A DNA stretch of 64,000 bases from Triparma columacea (GCA_030267965.1 BRYA01000036.1:1-64000), one strand, 5' to 3'; numbered from the stretch's first letter, positions 20,496 to 31,945 are shown. The notes: generated by a model from the letters alone, not told the origin. Numbers and translations are program-made.

Positions 20496-21141
20496 ATAGA
20501 GTTATTTGTCCGTAATAAATCACATTCGTCCCTCTAAGCGCTCTCCCTTTTCAAAGTACCGCACGGCCTTCTCCTGGGCATGTCGTCGAACGTACTTTTC
20601 GATTGATTTTGTTGATTAATCTTATATTCATTTTGTAAAATATATCCTATATTTGATACTAATCTGTTTTTTGCAAATAAATATAAATGACGATGAAATA
20701 AGTTATGGCTTATTCGGTCTATTTGTATTCGATTTTAGTTTTTTTCCAGATTTGCAATTAATCATTTTTAATAAATAAATTCACATCTTTAGAGCAATCA
20801 AAAGGTTTAAATTGTGACATCAATAATAAAATTTTAATTTATTTGATATATTATTACTTATTGATATTTTAACTACATATTTGATCAATAATATAATCTA
20901 TAAATTCATAATAATGAATGAAAATGAAAATGAAACGAAGCTTTTCTTTTTTTTGGACATTTTTGATTCTAAAAGTGGGGTTAATGCGAACCTGTTGCAC
21001 TTTTTAGCCTGGTTTTGCACTCCTATTTCTTTTAAGCTGACCTGTATAACACTTCCACTGATTACGTCATAAGCGTTATTCATCAATTTCCACTGCATCC
21101 CATAATTATCCACCGCATATCCTGCAATTTGAAGGATTTTC
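20496..21141. other. AT-rich intergenic island
   Basis: About 350 bases here (roughly 20590-20940) are overwhelmingly A and T, in sharp contrast to the GC-richer genes on both sides. The rest carries the 3' end of the rhodanese gene and the promoter of the aldolase. I see no gene, tRNA or clear transposon end. Short A/T runs dominate rather than a tandem repeat. Confidence 0.75.
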
Positions 21142-22120
21142 ATGGTTCGATTAGCTCTCCCAGCAATCACTCCTCTCCTCGGGGTTCTTCCTCCTTCACC
21201 GACCTGTTCATCGACGCTCTCTATTCTTGGATCGTTAAACTTTGATTTTCTCTTCATCGACTTGGAACACAACCCGGTAGATCCTAGCTCACTCCCCAAC
21301 ATCTTTCTTTTGTGCAAGACGATGAACACCCCGTCGCTCGTAAGGCAGCCGTATAGCACTGAGAACTACCAGAGAATAATGGATGCTGGAGGTAAGATGG
21401 TTGAGGGCGAGTGACCACGACCATTCTTATCTTGTCACCCACTCCTAAACTTCAATCTAACCTAATGTCCTAATGTATCCCTTTGCGCGACTCACTTACC
21501 TTGTCACCTCTCTTCGTTTGTCCCCGCAGCTACCAACGTATTGTGCCCAATGGTCTCGACTGCTGAGGATGCTAGAGCTGTGGTCGCTGCTTCAAAGTTC
21601 CCTCCTCTTGGCACGCGAGGTTGCGCGGGGGGACCATGGAACGAGTTCGGAACTGGACCGGATGCCTTCGCTGTAAGTAAAACGAACGACCAGGTGACGG
21701 TAGGTGTCCAGATTGAGACTTTGGAAGGCGTTGAAAATGCTAGGTGAGAATGGGCGGAACTGGGGAGCGCGGCGACGACTATTCCATGTTAAAAACCCCT
21801 AACAGCTCGCTGCTTCGCTCACTTGCTCCAGGGAGATTGCCTCAACCCCTGGAGTGGACTGGGTGTTTCTCGGTCCGGTGGATCTAGCGGTTGCCATGGG
21901 CAAGATCGAGACCAGTGAGGGTTGGAGGCACCCTGAGGTTCGTTCTGTCATTGCCAACGTGGGACGAATCGTCCGAGATGAGGGGAAAAACGTTGGGACT
22001 CTAATCACAGGTCCAGATGACCTTGAAAACTTCGACGGCTTCAATGTGAATGTGTGCCTCGGATCTCAGCTACTGAAGCTTGGCTCAGACTCGTTCCTCG
22101 CCTCCGTAAAAGATCCCTAA
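21142..22120 (+). CDS. HpcH/HpaI-family aldolase (class II, metal-dependent)
   Basis: Three exons, 21142-21391, 21530-21743 and 21832-22120, splice to 250 residues. The protein is an HpcH/HpaI aldolase TIM barrel: 'FDFLFIDLEHNPVD' (the D-x-E-H strand), 'LVRQPYSTENYQRIMDAGA', 'VLCPMVSTAEDARAVVAAS', 'QIETLEGVENAREIASTPGV' with the metal-binding Glu, and 'VFLGPVDLAVAMG' with the metal-binding Asp. The family cleaves 4-hydroxy-2-oxo acids to pyruvate and an aldehyde in degradation of aromatic or sugar acids. The exact substrate cannot be told. No targeting peptide is visible from this ATG. Its stop is 34 bases from the stop of the convergent F-BAR gene. Confidence 0.88.
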
Positions 22121-22154
22121 CGACACAATTGATTATCGACAAACACGCAATGCT

Positions 22155-25100
22155 TTAGAACCCCATCTCTCCCATCCCCCCAAAGCTGCTCCTCTTCTTC
22201 TTCTCGAGGGCTTCCTTGAAACCTTCAACGGCCTTATCCACGTCCTCCCCCCCCTCTCCCCCCCCCTTTTCATCTACCCCTCCTCCACCTCCCCCGCTAC
22301 TCCCAAACTTTCCTCCCCCGTACACTACCCCCTCCCCCCCACCCCCCACTCCCACCGCCCCTCCCCTGCTCCCAAAAACCCCGCTCGCCGACCTGTCCCT
22401 CATCCTGCTGCCCAGTTCCAAACTCGTGCAGATCAACCCTTCCACCCCAGCGTACACGTTCTCTTCGTCACCCACGTGTTTCTGCAACGCATCCATGATT
22501 CCCCTCTTCAACCCCCCCCCTTCCACCCCCTTCTCATACAAGCACCACGAGATAAACGCAATCTGCCCCACCACCACGTTCACCTTCCTCCCCTCTCCCC
22601 CCTCCTCACCCTCACCGCCTAGGTCCAAATTTTTTCCAACCTCCTCCACCAGCTCCGCTCCTAAGCCCTCGTCAAGACATGTGGCCATACACCCAGCGAT
22701 TGGTAGCTTAACTTCGTCCCCCCCACCCCGCCTCCTAGACGGACTCTTTCTCATTGGACTCCCTCCCCCCCCCCCCCCCCCCCCCCCCCCCNNNNNNNNN
22801 NNNNNNNNNNNNNNNNNNNNNNNNNNNNNNNNNNNNNNNNNNNNNNNNNNNNNNNNNNNNNNNNNNNNNNNNNNNNNNNNNNNNNNNNNNNNNNNNNNNN
22901 NNNNNGGTCTAGGATCTTGGAAACTGCAGATAGGCGGGGGGGGGGGGGGGTTAGCTACAAGGCAAGATGTTTTCAAGCGCTGTTCTCCCCATTTCTTCCC
23001 TCGCTTCGCTCGCGACCTTTCCACTCTCACCTGCCTTGAACCCCTTGTACATGTCTTCCGCTGACACGGAAATGACACCTCCCCCCCCAGCCTTCCTCTC
23101 CGCTAGCTTGCTGTTCCTCAGCAGCCCATCCATGGCCTGCCTCGCAAAGAAGAGATTCCCGAAAGGTGGGAAGCTCCCCAACGCCTCCTCAACGCTGACG
23201 GACGCCTCTCCGTCAACTCTCAGCTTGTGTACCAAGAGTCGCATCAAAAACATAGCCTTGGTCTTATTTTGAAGTGCCATGACGCTCGGAAACTGCCTCT
23301 TCGTGACGCTCCCGAAGCTCTTGTAGTCGCTTCGACCTGGCGGCTTCACGGAAGTCGGAGCTCCTCCTGGGGCTGGCTTGGGGAGATCTGGAATTTCTCC
23401 GAGGTCTAGGTCCTCAATCCCTTTGTCCACTGCCTCCACCTCCACCCCCACCTCTTCCCCTCCGCCGCTCGATCTCCTACCCGCCTTATGGTGCGTTTCA
23501 TACTCTTGTTCTGCAGCCTTTGCCGCTGCGGCTCTCTGCCTCTCCACTTCTTCTGCGACTTCTTTCTCTCTCCTTTCTTCCAGCACCCTATTTACGATCT
23601 CACCGATGCGCGATGCAAGAATCAGTTGCGAGTGCGGGCTTTCCTCTTTTTCTTCCCCGAACCCTTCATCCTCCTCCTCCTCTTCCACCACCACCACCTC
23701 CTCCTCCTCCTCCTCCTCCCCCAGCGCCTCGAAGTGTACCATGCTCTTCTCCCTCCACGAGTAGAATTCCATCATGGCTTCCCTGTTCACGGGCAAGATC
23801 CCCCCTTCGACTATTGGAATTTCTATGAGCTCTGAAGGGGGCGGGATTGGTAGGTCGGCTCCGATCTGGTTAAAGAGGCTGGAGTGTCTGATGCCCTCGT
23901 TCTCCCTTCCCCCCTTTCCCCCTCCCCCTCCCCCTTCATCCTCCCCCCCCCCCTCCCCCTCCCCCTCTCCCCCCCCCCCTCCCTCCGCCAACCCCTCCCC
24001 TGCCCCCTCCAGCTTTTCTGCCTCTTTGATCTGCTCCTTATAATCCCTCTCTTCGGCCTGCTTTTCCTCCCTTTCAGCCTCCAGTACGCCAGATATGTAG
24101 TCACACAAATCGTCCTCAACACTCACTGACTCCATCACGCCAAAAAGCATCTGGATGTCGTACTGGAGATTCGCAAAGCAACTGCTCTCCAGCACGATGT
24201 GCTTCCTCAGCATGTCCTGTATCTCGAAAATGACGCGCTCCTCAAGTCCCTGTATGTCGTTCAAGATAGTCTGGAACTCAATCGCACACTGCACGTGTAC
24301 CGCATTCAGGGCACCCCAAGCCTTGAGGCAATTTGCCCTTGCGTTTTCAGCGTTGAGAAGGTGCTGGACAGCAGCTTCAACTGTTGTGTGTTTCTTGTGG
24401 CTATCAGATGGCAGGAGCCAGTTCACCAAGTCTTTCGTAGGCGACTGCATTCCGAGGGAATGCATAGCGGATTTTCTCAAAGAGCTCGCACTCGTGGCTG
24501 TTCCGCCCCCCGTCTCCTCAGCCTTCTGGATAGCCTCGTGGACCCTTTCGTTGAGGCTTTCGGCAAGGTCTGGGTTAGTGGACTTGAGAGAGATGCACTG
24601 GCCCGAGGCCTCATGATATGCTCGATCGTAGCCCCTATGCGCCTTTCTATAAGCAACCTCCCCGTTCTTCAGCCTGGTGGACAGTGCGGTAATGTTAGTG
24701 TTTGCCAACCTTCCGCTCCTGTAGACGTCCTCCCTCAGGTTCTGCAACTCGTTCAGAACATCGGTCTGGAGGTTCTCGGCGAGCTATCGAGGGTTGTGTG
24801 TGCGAGGGGGTGAGATGATGCATTATGCCTTCCAACAGACACGGATCAACCGGCTTGACGCCACTCTCAGCCTTTCTCACCTCCTTGTGCTGAACACTCT
24901 TGTTGAGGATATCACTTGAGAAACCAACAACAGCCTCCGTCAGGGATGCGTAACTATTACTGATCGGAGTACTCAGCTTGGCCAGGCTCTTGCTGTAAGT
25001 CTCTTCAACACTTATCCTTCCCTTCACAACCCGAATAAGTTCGTCTAGGATTGTCTTGGAGAGAAGGTTCTTGGCTTTCACAGTTTGCCACTGGTCCGTC

Positions 25101-25174
25101 AGCATCTGGGCGAAACTGTACTTGACGACTGGCACCTCCCCGGATGGAGCCAGATCGGGAAGGGATCCTTCCAT
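22155..25174 (-). CDS. F-BAR (FCH) domain protein with possible DEP-like and Gly-rich C-terminal regions; broken by an assembly gap
   Basis: Exon 1 is 25174-24881, exon 2 is 24783-23031 and a last exon ends at 22155; the acceptor of the last exon is lost in the gap. Exon 1 encodes an FCH start ('SFAQMLTDQWQTVKAKNLL', 'ISVEETYSKSLAKL'). Exon 2 continues the coiled-coil F-BAR ('LQTDVLNELQNLREDVYR', 'YDRAYHEASGQC'), which binds curved membrane and links it to actin. A long acidic, Glu/Gly-rich linker follows. A helical segment near the end ('MRLLVHKLRVDGEASVSVEE', 'NLFFARQAMDGLLRNSKLA') resembles a DEP domain. The last exon encodes a helical region ('VNVVVGQIAFISWCLYEKGV') and a Gly-rich tail. 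I rejected the frame that reads past 23031, because a strong donor (GCAGGTGAGAG) sits there. Confidence 0.75.
22764..22942. other. Assembly gap flanked by C/G homopolymers
   Basis: A run of C from 22764 to 22791 enters an N block (22792-22905), and a G-rich run follows at 22936-22950. It lies in the last intron or final exon of the F-BAR gene. The gap length is a placeholder, so reading frames on its two sides cannot be compared directly. Confidence 0.95.
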
Positions 25175-25414
25175 TTTTGTTCAAGTTAAGCGAGGATCCT
25201 CCGTAGGGTTTAGTGATAGTCTGCTTATGAAGTTGTAGAGGGAGATTCTGTAGTCGGAACCTCGGAGCTGGCGGGAAATAGGTACGGGGCAGCAAAAAAA
25301 AATGGGCGAAAGCGTTCGTAGGCTGCTAACAAGCAGTTGGACGGATCTCTGAATTTGAGAAGGTTGCCATCCCTTATTCCTGAAGAGTTGGAAAGAAGGA
25401 AACTATATTTTGTG

Positions 25415-26008
25415 ATGGCGAAAAAATCTAAGAAAGGCGCAAAGAAGGAGAAGACTGAGGAGGTGAGTTCTCTTATACCTCTAGGTCCCGCGAAGAATCG
25501 CAGAAAATCACAATTCTGCCGACCCCCTAAAGGCTGTTGTAAAAGGGGCACAAGGTTTGTAGCACTCTGGGTGACACTACGCCCAACCTCACCCCCTTCC
25601 GCCACCCTCCCCATCATTACACAGGCCCCCGTTAAGCTGCACCCTGCCGTCATGGTGAAGCCAGACAAGGACTTGTGGGTCACCCTCGACCTTCACCTCA
25701 TGAACTGGGGTTTCATGGACCAGAAAATCCGGGTGCGGACATCGACCCGTCTATTCTCTATCAGAAAAATATTAACAGAGCGGCACGGTCGTATCAAAGA
25801 TCTGACCCTCTACCTCACTGCATATCTGGAAGAGAAGGAAATGAAGGACGAAATGATGACACTGCAGGAGTATTTTGACAAGAACACACCCCTTATCGAA
25901 GCGCAGGATAAGAACGACCCGGACGATAAGGAAGAAAAAGTCGTGGCGATATATTACGACTTCAAACCCATCTCAAGTGGACCGATATTGCTTGACTGGC
26001 AGTGTTAA
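25415..26008 (+). CDS. Conserved small protein of unknown function, Lys-rich start
   Basis: Two exons, 25415-25462 and 25625-26008, join in phase 0 to 143 residues. The start is a Lys-rich tail ('MAKKSKKGAKKEKTEE'). The rest looks like a compact mixed alpha/beta domain: 'PDKDLWVTLDLHLMNWGF', 'RTSTRLFSIRKILTERHG', 'IKDLTLYLTAYLEE', ending 'KVVAIYYDFKPI' and 'PILLDWQC'. Pattern and length suggest a ubiquitin-like or ciliary small protein, but I cannot name a family. The ATG was chosen because the donor that follows it gives an in-phase join and the upstream part of the frame lacks protein-like composition. It is divergent from the F-BAR gene and converges on the kinase gene. Confidence 0.7.
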   Translation: MAKKSKKGAKKEKTEEVSSLIPLGPAKNRRKSQFCRPPKGCCKRGTRFVALWVTLRPTSPPSATLPIITQAPVKLHPAVMVKPDKDLWVTLDLHLMNWGFMDQKIRVRTSTRLFSIRKILTERHGRIKDLTLYLTAYLEEKEMKDEMMTLQEYFDKNTPLIEAQDKNDPDDKEEKVVAIYYDFKPISSGPILLDWQC

Positions 26009-26104
26009 AAGATTGGGAGTGGAGGATGTAAAGAAAACATTGTTGCACAACTACTTCCTTTTAAGATCCCCCGTAATCCCCCCTAGCTACAAAGAACCAG
26101 CTCA

Positions 26105-27515
26105 CTAAAATTCGATTCCGTTCTCCTCTAATAAGCCCCTCAATCTCTCGACCTCGCCATGCAAGTTCTCCACGATAGTTGAAAATTGTTCGTAAGTCGG
26201 GCGTTCCCAATACTTATGCAGTATTAGCTCTCGGAGTATTTGATCGCACGATGGACGTAGCTTTGCGTCGGAGTTGGTCATCCGTAGGGCAAGGTTCCGG
26301 GCTTCTGGAGGCATAGCGTCAGACCTTATAAAACCAGCTGTACGAAGAGCGAATTGGGTTGAGTTTCTGTCGGACAAGCACACAAACAATGTTTCGCTTT
26401 TTTTGTCCCTTCTCACCTCGCAAGTTTTGCAGGACTGAGACTCGTTCGCTCGCTGTTTTGAACCGTACGAAAATCTCTACGAGCACTACCCCCAAGCTAT
26501 AAATATCACAGGCCGACGTGTAGTGGCCAGTTTCGACCTCTGGGGCGGTGTATATAAACGTCCCAACGTCAGTCGATTTAGAACCATCCAAGCCATCTCT
26601 CGAGCCTTCCAATCCTGCACTATTCCCATCGCCCCCCCCCACACTACCCTGCGTGGCCAGGCCCAAATCCCCTAACTTGACGGTCCCGTCTCGCACGAAA
26701 ATATTGTGACACTTGATATCTCTGTGGATCACGCCCTCACGATGCAAGTGGTTGAGCCCAACAACACATTCAGCGAACATGCTCCAGAGCCCTGTGTTAC
26801 CCCTCCCCCTTTGTTTCAATCCGGTCATAAATTCCTGCTCGCAGTACTCCATAAGGATGAAGAGGAACTCTCCGGTCGTCTCGCTCGCTTTCTTCTCCCT
26901 CAAACTGCCTGCAGCTGTGGCCATCTGATCCTCGGGAATTGATTTCAAATAGCACTTTTGACATAGGTTGAGCGGCTGCAGCACCGCGTCAAGCAACCCC
27001 CATTGTTCGAGGGAGATCTCCCAGTCATTGTAATTCTTCTGACACTTGTCACAGACACAGTCATTCAATTCTGCCTCTCGACTACTTCCACTGAAACTGT
27101 TTGACATTGAAAATATGCCCCCCTCATTGCTGCTCTCCTCCCCATCGATTCCACCACCCTCCAACCCATCTATTTCGAGATCCAGCCCCTCCTCAACCCA
27201 TGCACCATAGTACCGGACGACATTGGTACTCTGGAGAGAGCTCAGAAGTTCCACCTCCCTCATCACCTTTCTCCTCTGTTCAGGCGTTGTATTGCGTGCG
27301 ATTTTGACCACCTTGAGCGCGTACTCCTTCTGATCAATATTGTTCTTACACAAAAAAGTAGTGCCGAAAGCCCCGCTACCAAGCTTTCTCATCACCTTGA
27401 AATCCGACTTTGCACGTGACAGTCTTGAACTTTTCCATCCCAGCGAAGCATGAGACGATAACGATAGCGGAGAAAGCAAAGATGATACTGTAGCAAGAGC
27501 GTGAGGTGGCTCCAT
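26105..27515 (-). CDS. eIF2alpha-kinase-like Ser/Thr protein kinase
   Basis: Two exons, 27515-26417 and 26337-26105, give 443 residues. Kinase motifs in order: Gly loop 'LGSGAFGTTF', beta3 Lys in 'EYALKVVKI', 'VVRYYGAWVE' and a long acidic insert with a Cys cluster ('CVCDKC', then 'LCQKCYLK'). After that come 'LFILMEYCEQE', catalytic 'VIHRDIKCHNIF', 'KLGDLGLATQ' and 'GTFIYTAPEVETG'. 'DIYSLGVVLVEIF' is followed by 'ERVSVLQNLR', which is typical of eIF2alpha kinases (PERK/GCN2/HRI type). The long N-lobe insert also fits that family. The metal-binding motif is DLG instead of DFG. The C-terminus is a short coiled coil ('IVENLHGEVERLRGLLEEN'). Such kinases phosphorylate eIF2alpha under stress; no sensor domain other than the Cys-rich insert is visible, so the stimulus is unknown. 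Confidence 0.82.
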
Positions 27516-27691
27516 CCGCGGGTATCTCAGTGGTATAATTTGCTACTTTCTTTTTATACCAAATTTATTTATTTTGGTTTTTCCTTCTCAAATTACAGTC
27601 GTACTTGCTCACACATATTGAACAGCCATATCATATCAGCACTATACATCTCCATACAATTATCCACTTAGGTACCCCCAAAACGATTCTC

Positions 27692-28727
27692 ATGAGCTTT
27701 TCAAGTAGCCTCCTCCGTCCGACTCGACTTGCAGTCAAAAAGTTTCGCCCCCAAATCAAATTCACGTTCTCTACGTCCTCCTCAAACCCCCCATCTACTG
27801 AACCTTTCTATGGTTCGCCTCGACCACTTCCGCCACCTCCCCTTTATGATAATCACACCCTTCTGCCGCACACCTCAAAGTTGGTCCTCTTCCTGAAGTC
27901 TACGTTGGAGGCAGCAAGCGACCCGAAGAACGCAGACGCAGTAGCGATAACCCTTGATATCTCCAGCACTCTAACCCTGACGCACATACAATCTGAGATG
28001 ATGAAGTCGACTGCCGGGTGTAGGTGAGGGTCCTCTCTCTCTGGGTCTCTCTCCGGTTTCTCTTTCTCCCCTCCTCTCTCTTCCTCCATCCTAACCCTTT
28101 TCGCAATTCGCTTTGCTCATCACAACCCAGAATCCTCTCTGTCAAACCAACAGCATCTTCACACATGCCCAAATCGACCTTCTCTTCCCTTTCCTCATTC
28201 CCTCCCACCTCCTTCGGGAGGCACTACCACGATTTCATGTCCAGTCACGGCTTCGATCCTCACCACCGACCAACTGTGAAGTACGTTGACGACGCCGACC
28301 TCGCCTACATCCTGCTGAGGTACAGGGAATCGCACGATTTTTACCACACGATATATAACCTCCCTCCGACGGTACTTGGAGAGATTGTTCTTAAATATAT
28401 CGAGCTTCTGGAATTCAAGCTGGGGGGGGCGGGGATGCAGGCTATTGTTGGCAGCATAAGTCTCTTGGACGAAGGGGAGAGGAAGGAGCTTATGGAAAGT
28501 TACATTCCGTGGGTGCTGAAAAACTTTGGGGACCGGAGACGATTAGCTTCAGGTGCCAGCCTGCTTGAGGTTTTTTGGGAGGAGGAGTTGGAGGAGGATA
28601 TAGGTGAGAGGGGTGCTGCTCTCAAGAACCTTGGAAATAACTCTAATCAATCGCTCTCCCTTCTCATCTCTCCCCCTTCTCAGATGCCTTGCGCTCACGA
28701 TTAGCAATAAAACCGTACAACGTTTGA
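27692..28727 (+). CDS. COQ4: Ubiquinone biosynthesis protein COQ4, mitochondrial
   Basis: Three exons, 27692-28023, 28131-28603 and 28684-28727, give 282 residues; the last exon is only 44 bases. A basic Ser-rich presequence ('FSSSLLRPTRLAVKKFRPQ') suggests mitochondrial import. The body is clearly COQ4: 'FGRHYHDFMSSHGFDP', 'RPTVKYVDDADLAYILLRYR', then the Zn-binding H-D-x-x-H motif in 'ESHDFYHTIYNLPPTVLGE'. COQ4 organises the CoQ synthome on the matrix side of the inner membrane and acts in C1 decarboxylation/hydroxylation of the ring. The start was set at the ATG that begins the presequence. Confidence 0.92.
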
Positions 28728-28776
28728 TGTAATACACAATGATTTATTTCATTCCACAAGGCACCAACCGGCTTTC

Positions 28777-29672
28777 TTACAGCACAGCCAGACGCACTCC
28801 CTCATTCTTGTCGACAGCGACCCTCCCCAACTGTGTCAAGCTCCTCAGTACGTTTGTGCCAGTTGCCCCGGTGACCTTGAACCCTGCTCTGTCCAGCTCC
28901 TTGAGGGAGTAGTAGTTCGACGCGTAGGACTTACCACCGTGGCCCTTCTTTAGCGCAACCGTGGCATTGTGAAGAGAAGTAAGGTGGAGGACGAGGGCAT
29001 TGAGACTCTCGAGCTTAGCCCTTCCGCGCACGGAGCTAGGAAGGTTCACGAACTCTGCGGATAGCGTGATGCGTGAGGAACACGCGCATTGTTGTGCTTC
29101 GTTCCTTCCCCCACCGCTCATCACTCACCTTCATCCTCGACAGTGGCGGGCAATATTTGAACAGGCGCCTCGCTACCGCCCTTGGACTTTGTGCTCGCGT
29201 TGGCAGAGTTCAGGGCAGAGGCTGCAGAGATCTTGGTGGCGTCAGAAATGACCTTTGTAACGACATCAGACACATCACCACTCTCAACCAACTTCAATTG
29301 ATTGGCAACGTCCAAGGCGAGCTGTTGCCTGTCGGCGGCAACTTCGGCCTGCTCAGCGAAGGGGTTCACAACCTCAGCATCCTTGTGGTTCGTCCTCTTT
29401 GCCAACTCCCCCAGGGTTAAGTAATTCTCCAAGAGGGCCTGGCTGGTCTCCTTCACCAACTGAGGCCTACTCTCGATCAGCTTCGTCGCCTCACCCCCAA
29501 GCCTCTCAATTTTCTCCTTCAGAGCCTGGATCCTCGAAAGCATGCTCTCAGGGTTCACATTCACAGCCTCAGTTTTCTCGAGCCTTGCAAAGTCAACGGA
29601 AAACGCATGCTGAACGAGAGATAGGTTATTTGCGACCTTCGCCAGAGAGATTGATAGGGTCTCAGATGACAT
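28777..29672 (-). CDS. Coiled-coil protein, possible SKA1-like kinetochore component
   Basis: Two exons, 29672-29129 and 29054-28777, give 273 residues. The N-terminal half is helical and heptad-rich ('MLSRIQALKEKIERLGGEA', 'LTLGELAKRTNH'). Across the splice the protein reads 'EDEEFVNLPSSVRGRAKLES' followed by 'LNALVLHLTSLH', then 'YYSLKELDRAGFKVTG' and a C-terminal segment ('LRSLTQLGRVAVDKNEGVRL'). This resembles the winged-helix microtubule-binding domain of SKA1, whose start has an acidic run, a small loop and a GR-x-L-E-x-L-N helix. SKA couples kinetochores to microtubules in mitosis. The match is by motif only. It converges with COQ4, with 49 bases between stops. Confidence 0.55.
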
Positions 29673-29932
29673 CTTGGGACGAGAGGGATAAAACGTAACG
29701 GGGTTAGCAGAAAGTGGATGGAAGTAGTCGAAATTCGACTGTTGCCTGGAGATGAGGGGGGGCTATTGAGAAGATGTCACGCACAATATCTCTCAATATT
29801 GACAGATAAATACTATTTAAATTCAAAAGAAGTCACGAATACATACGAAGTCACACAAATCGCACACGGAGATGATAAATCACCTTTGAGAAAAAATGAG
29901 ACTCATAATTTGGGGGAATTGGATTAACTAAG

Positions 29933-31945
29933 ATGCAGCTCAAGAGTGCCCAATTGCTATGTGCATGTGCGACTCTTACCATCACAAGTGGCTTCGTAAC
30001 CCCCCCTCCAGCACCCAAGTCACACTTGTCGTCTCCAAGTTTTTCTCCTGTGAACCAACACCACCTCGGTGCGTATAACCCTAACCCTAATCCACACTTA
30101 CACACAACTCAACTTACACACACACTTACAGGGGAGTTTACCACCCCTGTGCTCACCTCTATAACCACCCTAGCATCAACAGCTGCATCAGAAGACAAAA
30201 GCACCAATGAGCTTTCACAGGTGACCAAGATTGAGAACTTGAGGAGCAACGCTAAGCTTCTTTTGAGCAATGATCCCGAGAGAACTACCAATATGCTTTC
30301 AGGAGCTGTTGTGGCGCTTGCCATGATCCCCGAGGCCGTCGGGTTCTCTTTCGTCGCAGGGATAAGCCCTATAACAGGTCTATGGACAACGGTAATTTTG
30401 GGTTTCATGGCTTCTGCCTTTGGCGGCCGACCAGGGATCATGTCAGGAGCGAGTGGCGCGGTTGCCGTTGTGATCGCCCCCCTCGTAGCCAAATTTGGTG
30501 GAGAGTATCTTCCTGCCTGTGCTATCCTGGCGGGAATAATACAGTGCGTGGCAGGAAAACTCAAGCTGGGAAAATGGATTCGTCTTGTTCCTCACCCTGT
30601 AATGCTTGGTTTCGTAAATGGGCTGGCAATTGTCATGACCAAAGCTCAGCTCTCCCACTTCACCGGATTGGGGTCGACCGCTGCGACGAGCACCATGGTG
30701 GGATTGACCACCCTAAGCATGATCTTCATGAAGGTCATTCCCAAGGTGACCAAGGCAGTCCCAGCGTCCCTCCTCACCATCCTTCTCACAACGCTCGTGT
30801 CGAAGGTCTTCTCCCTCCCTGCTAAGACGCTGATGGACGTGGCCGGGGCAGGTGAGTCTGGGAGGGGGGGAGCGGCAAGGAGTGAGGTGTGAAAGGGGGT
30901 TTGGGGGGGTTGGTTTGAGTACAACACGCGCAAATTATTGACGCTAACCCATTTCGCGATGCGTTTCTCTCGTCATTGTTCAGAAACCTTCAAGGGCGGC
31001 CTCTCCGTTCTCCCAACCCTTGCTCTCCCGTCTGTTCCTTTCAACGTCGCTACGCTGAAGATAATCTTCCCATTTGCTGCCACCATGGCGACAGTGGGGC
31101 TCATTGAGAGTCTTTTAACTTTGCAGCTCGTTGACGGGTTGATTGACACCGGGAAAAGGGGCTCGACTTCGAAGGAGGCTAGAGGGCAGGGCATTGGAAA
31201 TATCTTCTCCGGCTTAATCGGAGGGATGGGTGGATGCGCACTTATAGGGCAGTCCCTGATCAACGTCGAAGCCGGCGGAACTGGGAGACTGAGCGGCATT
31301 ACGATGGCCTGCACTCTCGGCGCAGGCCTCATAGCTTTCGCCCCTCTTCTCGGCCAGATTCCTTTGGCCGCACTGGTAGGAATAATGCTGCTGGTGTGCC
31401 AACAAACGTTCGCGTGGTCGAGCTTGCGGCTTTTCGGAAAAATCCCAAATCTCGACGCTCTCATTATCATCTTGGTATCCTATATCACCGTGGTCGAAGA
31501 CCTCGCTATCGCTGTCGTGTCTGGAACGATCGTGTCTGCCCTCTCCTTCGCCTGGAAACAGTCTACTATGGTTTTCGCGAAGGACGAGGGTGTTGATGAG
31601 AACGGTTGGCGAGTCTTCAAGCTTAATGGTCCGATCTTCTTCGGTTCAACACAAACATTTGAGAGTCAATTTGACATGAAGAGCATCAAGGAGGATGAGA
31701 TTGTCCTCGACTTCTCTGGTAGTCGCGTGTACGACCATAGCGCAATCCAGAGCATCAACATGATTTCTGAGAAGTTTGGAGAAAATGGGAAGAAGGTTCA
31801 CCTCCGTAAACTCAGTCCCGACTGTCAGCTTTTGTTGGCGAACATTCACGAAGGCGGCGTACCGCCCTACGAGTCTATTGAGAGAGACGAAAACGATCCA
31901 GCTTACACGCCTGTCGAGGACAGCGAGAAGTTTGCCATAGCATAA
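29933..31945 (+). CDS. SulP-family anion transporter with plastid-type presequence and STAS domain
   Basis: Two exons, 29933-30851 and 30984-31945, give 626 residues. The start is a signal peptide ('LLCACATLTITSGFVTPPP') with F at the likely cleavage site followed by a Pro/Ser-rich stretch, the pattern of plastid preproteins in red-lineage algae. The transport domain has SulP signatures: 'SFVAGISPITGLWTTVILGF', 'GRPGIMSGASGAVAVV', 'GFVNGLAIVMTKAQL' and 'FSGLIGGMGGCALIGQS'. A cytosolic STAS domain ends the protein ('IVLDFSGSRVYDHSAIQ'). SulP proteins move sulfate or bicarbonate; in a plastid envelope either is plausible and the sequence does not choose. Confidence 0.85.

Noticed and set aside
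22951..23030. Continuation of F-BAR exon 2 to the stop at 22951
   Set aside because: A strong donor at 23031/23030 precedes it and the sequence after it contains the intron motif GAGCGAAGCGAG.
22216..23064. A proline-rich plus-strand frame across the N gap
   Set aside because: It is antisense to the Gly-rich tail of the F-BAR gene and spans a gap of unknown length.
30077..30090. Telomere-like AACCCTAACCCTAA in the SulP gene
   Set aside because: It is two units long and codes for NPNPN in the presequence region; chance or minor microsatellite.
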